Positions 41,546-47,250 of a stretch of 47,250 nucleotides of DNA are shown one piece after another (position 1 is the first letter of the stretch; every line of letters starts with the position of its first letter). The stretch comes from a virus. The DNA lies in IMG/VR virus record IMGVR_UViG_3300009488_000025, positions 1-47,250 of that record; one strand, written 5' to 3'. The notes beneath the pieces were generated by a model. The model was not told the origin of the DNA, made no database searches, and was given only the letters and a program-made list of their open reading frames with translations. The position numbers were made by a program, and so were the translations under genes.

Positions 41546-42124
41546 TTAATCGTAAGTAATTGGGTCACTTTCAATTCTTTCCTCGAACAAATTAATACGT
41601 TCCATGCATTGCAAACAATTTCCACAAGCATAATTCAGTGAAGAAGAACAAGAACGTATTTTTTCAAAAGGAATTTTAAGATTAATACCATTTTCTAATA
41701 TGTCTTTTTTCTTTTTTCTAATGTATGGAGCATATAATTTCATTTCTTCTTCAAATGCAAATTTCATTGAGAGGTTCATGGAAGAAATTAGAGCCTTTGC
41801 ACAATTCTGTGTTCCAATCGCAATAGTATCAAATTCACCTGATTCAGCAATTCCTGCAAGAATTGAAACAAAGAGCAAATTTTTTAAATTATCGTTTCGG
41901 ATTTTTACCGGCATTTGAAACTCAGCCATTGGAGAGGCAATGTCAATCAGAGTAATAGGAACATCATAATGTTTGGCTATATTAATGGCCGCTGTGTTTT
42001 CTTTATCATTTGATGTTGATTTATATGAAAATGCAATTGTAGCTACATTAAAATTAATATTGAGCAGGTGAGCCAACAATGTAGTGCTAGCAATACCTCC
42101 TGATAATGCAAGTAGAACATTCAT
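41546..42124 (-). CDS. QueC-like PP-loop ATPase
   Basis: 192 residues. PP-loop ATPases of the QueC family make preQ0, used by some phages to modify DNA guanines. Here the loop reads LALSGGIASTTLL, with Ala in place of the conserved Asp of SGGxDS. PVKIRNDNLKNLLF matches the family's P-x-RN motif, GTQNCAKAL is in the usual place, and the zinc site C-x7-C-x2-C-x2-C is intact (SCSSSLNYACGNCLQCMER). GAGGAA precedes ATG 42124. No QueD, QueE, FolE, or DpdA gene is visible in the window, so it would depend on host precursors or have another role. Confidence 0.68.
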   Translation of the reverse strand: MNVLLALSGGIASTTLLAHLLNINFNVATIAFSYKSTSNDKENTAAINIAKHYDVPITLIDIASPMAEFQMPVKIRNDNLKNLLFVSILAGIAESGEFDTIAIGTQNCAKALISSMNLSMKFAFEEEMKLYAPYIRKKKKDILENGINLKIPFEKIRSCSSSLNYACGNCLQCMERINLFEERIESDPITYD

Positions 42125-42135
42125 AAAAGTTCCTC

Positions 42136-43014
42136 TTATTCTGGGAAAGACATAATCTTTGTGTCAGGGTCAGTTATTGCAAGTTTTTCATATTTTGTTC
42201 GCGCTTTGTTTTTGGAATTGCTAATAATGGCTAAGGTGCCTGACAAAGCAAACATACTGTATTCTTTTTCAATAATAAGGGCAATTTGTGTGTTGGTGTG
42301 TTTGTTTTCTTGAATCAACTGTTTAATTCGATTAATACGTTCTTTGTTGGGCCTTTGTGTTTTCTTGGATTTTTTAGACTTCTTTTGTACTTTTTTTTGA
42401 GTTTCTTTTTCCTCTATTGGGGGTTGATTCTTTATGATGACGGGTTTCATTTTTTTTTGATTTTGCTGAATAGTTTCAGCAAGAGATTCTAAACGCTCAT
42501 CGGTTAAGAGGTGATTGACAAGACCATTTTCTTCCAGGTAAGTCCAAGATTGATCGTCAAACATCGTTATTTCTTCTTCAAACAATTCCCTGGCCCGTTC
42601 GCGAATATCTAAAAACATCAATTTTTTATCTGGTTGAATTGGGATAAGATCATCGTCTGGTGATTCATATAAGATTTTATTGATGGTCTCTGCAACATGA
42701 GTAATAATGCACTCGGGAATTTTGATGAGTTCTTCCTCAATTACTTGTGTGTCACTCACTTCAGTGATTTTTATTTTGTTTGGTTCTTTTTTTGGGGGAT
42801 AGATGTGGACAAGAAATCCTCCTTCTTTCAATAGTTCCCATGTCTTCTCACTAAGTACTTCCGCATCCTCTTCAAAAATGTCTTTTGCACCTGTTGTCAA
42901 TTCTTTTTTTAAGTTTTTTGCTTTAATGTTTATTGCAGGTGCGAAATCAATTGCTTTATTGATTTCATTTATCATGGAAAGAAGGACACGTTTGTTGAAT
43001 TTATTGTGAGACAT
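42136..43014 (-). CDS. Early protein with internal duplication and basic C-terminal region
   Basis: 292 residues, no family recognised. Two sections are related: AKDIFEEDAEVLSEKTWELL followed by KEGGFLVH, and ARELFEEEITMFDDQSWTYL followed by EENGLVNH. Between residues ~205 and 230 is a basic cluster (KKVQKKSKKSKKTQRPNKER), followed by a helical part (RIKQLIQENKHTNTQIALII) that could be a DNA-binding helix-turn-helix. ATG 43014 has AGGAG six bases upstream; the in-frame ATG 43032 would put that site inside the gene. It is first in a transcript driven by the promoter at 43053-43081. Confidence 0.58.
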   Translation of the reverse strand: MSHNKFNKRVLLSMINEINKAIDFAPAINIKAKNLKKELTTGAKDIFEEDAEVLSEKTWELLKEGGFLVHIYPPKKEPNKIKITEVSDTQVIEEELIKIPECIITHVAETINKILYESPDDDLIPIQPDKKLMFLDIRERARELFEEEITMFDDQSWTYLEENGLVNHLLTDERLESLAETIQQNQKKMKPVIIKNQPPIEEKETQKKVQKKSKKSKKTQRPNKERINRIKQLIQENKHTNTQIALIIEKEYSMFALSGTLAIISNSKNKARTKYEKLAITDPDTKIMSFPE

Positions 43015-43052
43015 GAAAACTCCTAGTTTCAATTAAGGGATAAGATTAATTT

Positions 43053-43081
43053 AAAATATAACCTTTTGTTCTCTTTGTAAA
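43053..43081 (-). promoter_or_regulatory. Early promoter candidate P4
   Basis: On the - strand TTTACA (43081-43076), 17-base spacer, TATTTT (43058-43053). Part of a set of four promoters with a shared -35 environment (CTTTACAAAG). It would transcribe the clamp/polymerase operon beginning with the gene at 43014. Confidence 0.5.
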
Positions 43082-43082
43082 G

Positions 43083-43104
43083 AACAAAACAAATTTGTTT
43101 TGTT
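43083..43104. promoter_or_regulatory. Perfect 22-bp palindrome upstream of P4, operator candidate
   Basis: AACAAAACAAA immediately followed by its exact reverse complement TTTGTTTTGTT. It abuts the -35 box of P4. A dimeric regulator could bind here; the HTH protein at 34122-34337 is one candidate, which is speculation. Confidence 0.55.
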
Positions 43105-43155
43105 GATTAGTTTAACAAAAAACCATGATCCGTCTGCTTCTTTATTAAAACTCAT

Positions 43156-44430
43156 TTAACTATCTTCCCATACTCGAAACTTGCGACTGGTTTCATCTTC
43201 AATTATTTTCAACTCAAATGGGCGATAAGCCTCTCCTCCTGGATTGTTTCTTGCCTTTGTGAAATTAACATGAAAAAATGCTCCTTCATGAATGTTCCAA
43301 TTATCTGGCTTGGTGAGGTGTATTGTGTTGTTGAGTGGGTCTTCTAATGAAGAGGCCCCTCGTTGGTGGCCTTTTGATTTACCTTGATGATGAATTATAA
43401 TTACGGAAACGCCTAATGCACGTAATTTAATTAGCCAAGCTGTGAAGACACTTGTACTCTGATTGTCATTTTCATCCCTTCCACTACATAAGGAGGATAA
43501 ATTATCAAGTATCAGAACACGGCAAGACCTGTTTTTTTTAAAATATTCGTAAAATTTATCTTGCCATTCAAAATTATATAAATTGACAGTTTTATTGTGT
43601 TTCTCTGTATAATCTGGAGCAGAGAAAATTTTCAAAGCGTGTTGTCGGGATTCTTTCCCTAGTGGCCCAATCAATTGTCTGAATCGGTCTTGAAGATCAA
43701 ATCTACCCATTTCTCCATCTACATAAAATACACCACATGGGTGTCTCACATGCCAAGGGCCGATAGATATTTTCTCATATGTGTCCCGAGTGATAGATAC
43801 GGCAATTATCATTGCAAGCCAAGATTTGCCTAAGCCTCTTTCAGCAAAAATCATATTAAGGCTTTTTTCTCTTAACCATGGGTAGATGATAGCTTTGGGT
43901 TTTTTTATTTTTTCTGTTAGTAACTGAGTTGATGTTTCTGTTGATGAAGTGAATTTTACCTCTATTGTTTTGATTTTCTCATTTTTGTACTCTTCAAGCA
44001 GTTGGAGAATTTCTGTGTCTCCATCTTCTTCTTTTGCACAAAAGGCAATTTGTTCACTTAGTTCTTTTACATTTTTTTTGATGAGTAATTTTTTCGTTGT
44101 GTCGAAAAGATACTCAGCATTTATATGAGGGGTTTTTTTAAATTCATTACTGATTCTGGATAAACAGTCACCGATCAAATCCATAACGTCTGTATCATCG
44201 GCTGTGTTTAACTTTTCCTTGAAAATATCTTTGATATGAATTCCAGGGGCAAGAGAATATTTTTCGTAGTATTCTATACACCACTGAGCTATAGTCTGGC
44301 CGAATGCACTCTGGAATAGAATAGGGTTGTATATTGGGTTAACCATTCCCAAGAACTCCGTGCTGACGATCATTCCGATGAGGATTTGATCATCAGCACT
44401 TACATCTACTTTTTTACGTTTGATCTTCAT
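43156..44430 (-). CDS. Replicative helicase (RepA/DnaB-like)
   Basis: 424 residues. The N-terminal ~140 residues resemble a DnaB-type N-domain (DDQILIGMIVSTEFLGMVNP). The C-terminal RecA-like motor has Walker A AERGLGKSW, the sequence GVFYVDGEMGRFDLQDRF, Walker B VLILDNLSSL, and an arginine/HQG section VSVIIIHHQGKSKGHQRGAS as in RepA-like helicases. Translation begins in an ATGA overlap with the loader gene, so helicase and loader are produced together. It should unwind the fork ahead of the polymerase. Confidence 0.83.
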   Translation of the reverse strand: MKIKRKKVDVSADDQILIGMIVSTEFLGMVNPIYNPILFQSAFGQTIAQWCIEYYEKYSLAPGIHIKDIFKEKLNTADDTDVMDLIGDCLSRISNEFKKTPHINAEYLFDTTKKLLIKKNVKELSEQIAFCAKEEDGDTEILQLLEEYKNEKIKTIEVKFTSSTETSTQLLTEKIKKPKAIIYPWLREKSLNMIFAERGLGKSWLAMIIAVSITRDTYEKISIGPWHVRHPCGVFYVDGEMGRFDLQDRFRQLIGPLGKESRQHALKIFSAPDYTEKHNKTVNLYNFEWQDKFYEYFKKNRSCRVLILDNLSSLCSGRDENDNQSTSVFTAWLIKLRALGVSVIIIHHQGKSKGHQRGASSLEDPLNNTIHLTKPDNWNIHEGAFFHVNFTKARNNPGGEAYRPFELKIIEDETSRKFRVWEDS

Positions 44431-45026
44431 TTGTGTTCTTCTACTCTTTTGTCTTCTCCTTTTACTTTCAAAATTTTCCCCATTCCCAATAATCGGCTAG
44501 CTATTCTTTTGCTGTAGTTGTTTGCCAATAGCTCAAAAGATAAATTACTTGCAATGGTGGTTTTTAGCATGTGTGAGTATCTGTAATCTATAATTCGGGC
44601 AAAAACAGAAAATTCCCAATCAGTGCCGGTATGCACACCAAAATCATCTATGTACAGATTCCGAGTAAGACAAAACAATCGAATGTAATCTTCTTTTGTT
44701 TTTTCTTTTTCATTACTCATACCTAATTGGATATTGGCTATTAATTCCACGGCAGGTATATAAATAGCTGTCAATGTTCCATGTTCATCCCCTTTATATT
44801 CAACGAATACAGTTGGGGACTCTCGTGAATCCATCACAGTTTTTTGAGCAATAGCACATAAAAGATGTGTTTTTCCACAACCAATGGCACCTGTAATAAA
44901 TGAAGCATTTAATGCTTTTTTCAAAATATCTGGGGAAAAATCACCAACTTGTGCATTTTGGTACAATGGTGGAATCTCTAAAGAATTTATTCTTCCATTA
45001 TATCTCACTCTATGTTTCCGATTCAT
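44427..45026 (-). CDS. DnaC-like helicase loader
   Basis: 199 residues, AAA+ ATPase. Walker A is GAIGCGKTHLLC and Walker B is NLYIDDFGVHTG, followed by FARIIDYRYSHMLKTTIASN and LSFELL, the classic DnaC/IstB ending with sensor residues. The N-terminus IPPLYQNAQVGDF is also DnaC-like. It starts in an ATGA overlap with the initiator gene. Confidence 0.83.
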   Translation of the reverse strand: MNRKHRVRYNGRINSLEIPPLYQNAQVGDFSPDILKKALNASFITGAIGCGKTHLLCAIAQKTVMDSRESPTVFVEYKGDEHGTLTAIYIPAVELIANIQLGMSNEKEKTKEDYIRLFCLTRNLYIDDFGVHTGTDWEFSVFARIIDYRYSHMLKTTIASNLSFELLANNYSKRIASRLLGMGKILKVKGEDKRVEEHK

Positions 45027-45814
45027 AGTGTTGCTGTCTCCATTTTGTGTTTACATTTATCCAATTCTTCTTGAGTCATATTAGTTTCATGTTGTGATTG
45101 TGTGTTTTTCCTCTTTTTTTGTGTAAGATTTTGTCTGCTTATAGCATTTTCCAATTGCACAAATTTCTCCCGTAGGGATTTCCCGCTATGAATGACTGGC
45201 GTGTACTGGTCATTAATGTTGTCTTTGTACCATTCTAAGACTTTTTGGATTCGCAAGGGGGCAATTTTAGAAGTTATACAAAGCAATCGAATTTGTTTTG
45301 TCCATGCTTCTTTATTGGCGGGAGTAATTGTAACGTTTTTATTTTCCATTACAATTGAAGCTAATTTTTCAGCCAATGGGAAATAGCGTCTTTTCAACTC
45401 ATCGGCTGTTTTTAGCTTTTTTTGGGTGTTTTTTTGTGATTGTTGTTTGGTGGGGTTTGGTGGGGAATAGGACAAAGGCTTGTCCCATTTGAATAATAAT
45501 TTAATAAAGACAGAGCATGTTTTACCACTTACAATTTTTCGCTCTTCCTCTACTAATCCTAATTGAATTAATTCTTTTATTAATTTACGGGTTGTTTTGA
45601 TACCAATCCCCGTAACATCCCGTATATACTCCGTTTTTGCATGTATTTTTTTTGTGTTTTGTTCCCTTGCAACTGAGAAAAGAAACACATACAAACCAAG
45701 CAAAAGTCCACTTTTTTCTGTGGACATTATTAAATTTATAGCATGTGACGGGATGGGAAGATGATTTTCTTTTTCATTGTGAGTGAATAAAACATCCCTG
45801 CTTTGATTTGACAT
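45023..45814 (-). CDS. Replication initiator-like winged-helix protein (long copy)
   Basis: 263 residues. An N-terminal winged-helix domain (YIRDVTGIGIKTTRKLIKEL, then QLGLVEEERKI and VFIKLLFKW) is followed by a DnaD/DnaT-like C-terminal region. Together with the coupled loader and helicase genes this suggests a lambda O-like initiation protein. I start at ATG 45814, with ACGGGAG eight to ten bases upstream; the longer frame to 45856 crosses the structured leader element E1. The ribosome binding site is complementary to the apical loop of E1, so translation may be controlled by that RNA. Confidence 0.68.
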   Translation of the reverse strand: MSNQSRDVLFTHNEKENHLPIPSHAINLIMSTEKSGLLLGLYVFLFSVAREQNTKKIHAKTEYIRDVTGIGIKTTRKLIKELIQLGLVEEERKIVSGKTCSVFIKLLFKWDKPLSYSPPNPTKQQSQKNTQKKLKTADELKRRYFPLAEKLASIVMENKNVTITPANKEAWTKQIRLLCITSKIAPLRIQKVLEWYKDNINDQYTPVIHSGKSLREKFVQLENAISRQNLTQKKRKNTQSQHETNMTQEELDKCKHKMETATL

Positions 45815-45841
45815 GGTGCAGTTCTCCCGTTTAAAAAATAG

Positions 45842-45918
45842 TTGGACTACAGACATATAGACGGGAGTTCTATATGTCTGCGCGATTAAGCTACTGGGGG
45901 CCAGTCCAGTTAGTCCAG
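45842..45918 (-). ncRNA. Structured leader element E1 (three-way junction)
   Basis: On the - strand: closing stem TGGACTA with TAGTCCA; second stem ACTGG with CCAGT; linker AGCTTAATCGCG; third stem CAGACATATAGA with TCTATATGTCTG (perfect 12 bp) and apical loop ACTCCCG. The structure is shared with E2 and E3, with compensatory changes. E1 lies in the leader of the initiator gene starting at 45814. The loop segment CTCCCGT is complementary to that gene's Shine-Dalgarno sequence ACGGGAG at 45824-45830. The longer segment at 45858-45871 is the exact 14-base complement of the region 46310-46323 upstream of the other initiator gene. Confidence 0.65.
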
Positions 45919-45919
45919 T

Positions 45920-45956
45920 AAGTGACTAAAATTAATTTAATTTTGAGTCACCACTT
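45920..45956 (-). other. Hairpin preceding E1
   Basis: On the - strand AAGTG-G-TGACT (45956-45946) pairs with AGTCACTT (45927-45920) with one bulged base, and the AT-rich interior can pair further. The 5' arm includes the last codons and stop of the gene at 45948-46304. A similar hairpin precedes E2, so it may belong to the element. Confidence 0.5.
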
Positions 45957-46304
45957 AAATATTAATTCAAATTGTCTGTGCTGTATTCTTCCATCTTCTT
46001 TTTTTACTATTGTTTCATTAATCAAACCTAATTGAATTAATTTGTTTCTTGTTTTGTGTTCTTTGGATTTACCCCACTTCAACAAGTCAAGTTCACGTAT
46101 TGGTTTTTCGTCCCCTGTGTTTAATTTTTTATGGGTCTCATATGATTTGTGACTTTTTGACATAGCGTAATAAGCCATGAACAAGCCTATCAAGTCACAA
46201 AAATTATCTATGCCCCATAATTTGTCGATAATATGGGTTGGAATTACATAGGGGGTATCAGCATCATCAAACCAGTAAGTTTCGTCTATCTCTTGATCTA
46301 TCAT
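45948..46304 (-). CDS. Replication initiator-like winged-helix protein (short copy)
   Basis: 118 residues, a single winged-helix domain. Its C-terminus (NKLIQLGLINETIVKKEDG, then FELIFKW) parallels the end of the N-terminal domain of the long copy (IKELIQLGLVEEERKI, VFIKLLFKW), so the two are paralogues. It lacks the long copy's C-terminal region and may compete for DNA sites or regulate it. ATG 46304 has GGGAGTT nine bases upstream. The region TAGACGGGAGTTCT around this site is exactly complementary to RNA element E1. Confidence 0.6.
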   Translation of the reverse strand: MIDQEIDETYWFDDADTPYVIPTHIIDKLWGIDNFCDLIGLFMAYYAMSKSHKSYETHKKLNTGDEKPIRELDLLKWGKSKEHKTRNKLIQLGLINETIVKKEDGRIQHRQFELIFKW

Positions 46305-46397
46305 AGCAAAGAACTCCCGTCTAAGCAATTAGCAAAGAACATCACGAAAAGTAAAAATTTTGTGTACTGAAATTTTTCAGCTAATCCAATGACACAT

Positions 46398-46426
46398 AAA
46401 TTAGTATATTTTGTGTGCTTTGTAAA
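46398..46426 (-). promoter_or_regulatory. Early promoter candidate P3
   Basis: On the - strand TTTACA (46426-46421), 17-base spacer, TAATTT (46403-46398). The -10 is weak, but the sequence around the -35 (CCTTTACAAAG) is shared with P2, P4 and partly P1. It would transcribe the short initiator gene and, through E1, the replication operon. Confidence 0.42.
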
Positions 46427-46452
46427 GGGAAAATTTCGCAGTTTGTGAGATA

Positions 46453-46534
46453 GTTGGGCTACAGACATACGTAACGGGGAATTTTGCATGTCTGAGCAAC
46501 CAAGCTACTGGACTATTGCTCCAGTTAGCCCAAC
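46453..46534 (-). ncRNA. Structured leader element E2 (three-way junction)
   Basis: Second copy of the element. On the - strand: closing stem GTTGGGCTA with TAGCCCAAC (9 bp); second stem ACTGG with CCAGT; linker AGCTTGGTTGCT; third stem CAGACATGC with GTATGTCTG (one G-U) and a larger loop containing TTCCCCG. Compared with E1 the closing stem has changed both partners (A-U to G-C), keeping pairing. It lies ~150 bases upstream of the short initiator gene and just upstream of P3. Confidence 0.62.
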
Positions 46535-46536
46535 AC

Positions 46537-46569
46537 ATGGCTATGAAATTAATTTGGTTTCATAGCCAT
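46537..46569 (-). other. Perfect 12-bp hairpin preceding E2
   Basis: ATGGCTATGAAA at 46537-46548 and TTTCATAGCCAT at 46558-46569 on the + strand are exact complements with a nine-base AT-rich loop. No T-run follows on either strand, so it is not a standard terminator. It corresponds in position to the hairpin before E1. Confidence 0.6.
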
Positions 46570-46596
46570 TTGAATATTAATTAAATTGCACCAATT

Positions 46597-46634
46597 AAAA
46601 AACCATCCTGACAAGTTTCACATTTGTCAGGGTG
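46597..46634 (-). terminator. Rho-independent terminator between E3 and E2
   Basis: On the - strand an ~11-bp stem (46634-46624 with 46614-46604, core CCTGACAA / TTGTCAGG) is followed by six U (46602-46597). It would end transcripts from the promoters at 46837-46865 and 46678-46706 before any gene is reached, giving short non-coding RNAs. Confidence 0.72.
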
Positions 46635-46677
46635 ATCTTGTGTTTTGGAAGGTTCAAATTCAATCAAAATTACAGGT

Positions 46678-46706
46678 ATAGTATTTTAATTATTCTGGTT
46701 TGTAAA
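46678..46706 (-). promoter_or_regulatory. Early promoter candidate P2
   Basis: On the - strand TTTACA (46706-46701), 17-base spacer, TACTAT (46683-46678). The predicted start near 46671 is only ~75 bases before the end of the terminator at 46597-46634, so the product would be a short RNA unless termination is overridden. Confidence 0.5.
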
Positions 46707-46737
46707 GAAATAATGAAATTTTATTATTTATGGAATA

Positions 46738-46828
46738 GTTGAGTTGCAGACATGTAGATCAGAAGGGAATTCATATCTACATGTCTGCGCGATTAAGCAA
46801 CCAGGAATGATTAACCAGTCAACCCAAC
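46738..46828 (-). ncRNA. Structured element E3 (three-way junction) at the 5' end of a transcript
   Basis: Third copy. On the - strand: closing stem GTTGGGTTG with CAACTCAAC (9 bp, one G-U); second stem ACTGG with CTGGT (G-U pairs); linker TGCTTAATCGCG nearly identical to E1; third stem CAGACATGTAGAT with ATCTACATGTCTG (perfect 13 bp) and loop with TTCCC. The predicted start site of promoter P1 (about 46830) falls just before the first base of the element, so a transcript would begin with E3 and end at the terminator at 46597, about 230 bases later, without a gene. Confidence 0.62.
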
Positions 46829-46836
46829 TAAAGTTC

Positions 46837-46865
46837 ATGATATTTTATTTTTTCTGACTTGTCAA
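46837..46865 (-). promoter_or_regulatory. Near-consensus sigma70 promoter P1
   Basis: On the - strand a perfect TTGACA (46865-46860), 17-base spacer, and TATCAT (46842-46837). Best promoter match in the window. It points into element E3 and the early region. Confidence 0.68.
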
Positions 46866-47127
46866 GGAACAAAATAAAAATAGAGGTAAAATTATCTGAA
46901 AAAATGGAGATGATTTGAAAGTTAGAGCATTACTTATATATGAGATTTTATTTTTTGGAAATGTTCTCCTATGTTTTGAACTTTTATGATGTTGAGACAC
47001 AAAATCATGTGGGAAAGGTGCTTTAATGGGAGTGTAAGGCACTTGCAAGACATTTTTGATGAAAAGATATAGTAAGGGAAGGGTGCTGTATAAAAATGCT
47101 TTGCATGAGTATTGTATGCTAAACTCA
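46866..47127. other. AT-rich region without a gene
   Basis: Nothing I can defend as coding. Short frames on the - strand (for example near 46845-47048) have no ribosome binding sites and low-complexity composition. The region lies between promoter P1 and the 13-bp tandem array and could be part of an origin or of a genome end, which is speculation. Confidence 0.4.
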
Positions 47128-47250
47128 ATGGATGAAATTTATGGATGAAATTTATGGATGAAATTTATGGATGAAATTTATGGATGAAATTTATGGATGA
47201 AATTTATGGATGAAATTTATGGATGAAATTTATGGATGAAATTTATGGAT
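47128..47250. repeat. Perfect 13-bp tandem repeat running off the window end
   Basis: The unit ATGGATGAAATTT is repeated nine full times and a further six bases, without a single mismatch, up to the last base of the window. 13 is not a multiple of three, so it does not code for a simple repeat peptide. Options are iterons for an initiator protein, a genome-end repeat, or an assembly artefact in a collapsed or looped repeat. Confidence 0.9.

Noticed and set aside
46640-46720. tRNA gene suggested by a GGTTCAAATTC-like T-loop
   Set aside because: No acceptor or anticodon stem can be formed around it.
45842-46828. Hammerhead ribozyme or known riboswitch
   Set aside because: Three-way junction is present but the hammerhead core CUGAUGA/GAAA is absent, and no known riboswitch core was recognised.

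Overview
The window is most of the genome of a contractile-tailed (myovirus-type) phage of a Gram-negative bacterium. The phage assignment rests on an ordered head, neck, tail and baseplate module followed by a phage-encoded replisome. The Gram-negative host is inferred from a passenger autotransporter, a porin and a secreted protein with signal peptides and outer-membrane C-termini. The DNA is AT-rich by eye and most genes have AGGA/GGAG-type ribosome binding sites. No terminase, endolysin or integrase is recognisable, so the map is incomplete, or those genes lie outside the window or are too diverged to name.

Layout. (1) 0.4-21.7 kb, + strand, late genes: portal fused to a pyrophosphatase-like domain, minor head protein, DUF2213 protease/scaffold, cement protein, DUF2184 capsid, connectors, DUF3383 sheath, DUF3277 tube, tail-chaperone gene with a likely -1 frameshift, tape measure, baseplate (Dit-like, plug, hub, gp138-like spike, gp25-like, J, DUF2612) and a cluster of fibre proteins with shared modules. 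(2) 21.7-28.9 kb, accessory region: a two-TM protein (holin candidate), a putative small RNA, a 45-bp-repeat gene, a secreted protein, a 1111-residue autotransporter with about 35 copies of an 18-residue repeat downstream of a G9 tract, and a porin; strong terminators separate the units. (3) 29.1-46.3 kb, - strand, early/replication genes, read right to left: two winged-helix initiator-like proteins, helicase loader, RepA/DnaB-like helicase, a QueC-like protein, sliding clamp, UDG-exonuclease fusion, separate family A polymerase domain, clamp loader, SSB, RecA-like recombinase, RuvC-like resolvase, and an Mre11/Rad50 pair whose Rad50 is encoded in pieces. (4) 45.8-46.9 kb, leader region with three copies of a structured element, then a perfect 13-bp tandem array running off the window end.

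How the parts work together. The - strand operons form a nearly self-sufficient replisome: initiator, loader and helicase open the DNA; polymerase, clamp and loader synthesise it; SSB, RecA-like protein, resolvase and Mre11/Rad50 support recombination-dependent replication. Late genes build the virion. The accessory genes probably remodel the host surface.

The most novel-looking signal is the family of three ~77-91 nt elements (45842-45918, 46453-46534, 46738-46828). On the - strand each folds as a three-way junction, with compensatory base changes between copies. The third copy begins at the predicted start site of a near-consensus promoter, and the C-rich apical loop of the first is complementary to the ribosome binding sites of both initiator genes. 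I infer an RNA-based control system for phage replication initiation; no known RNA family was recognised.
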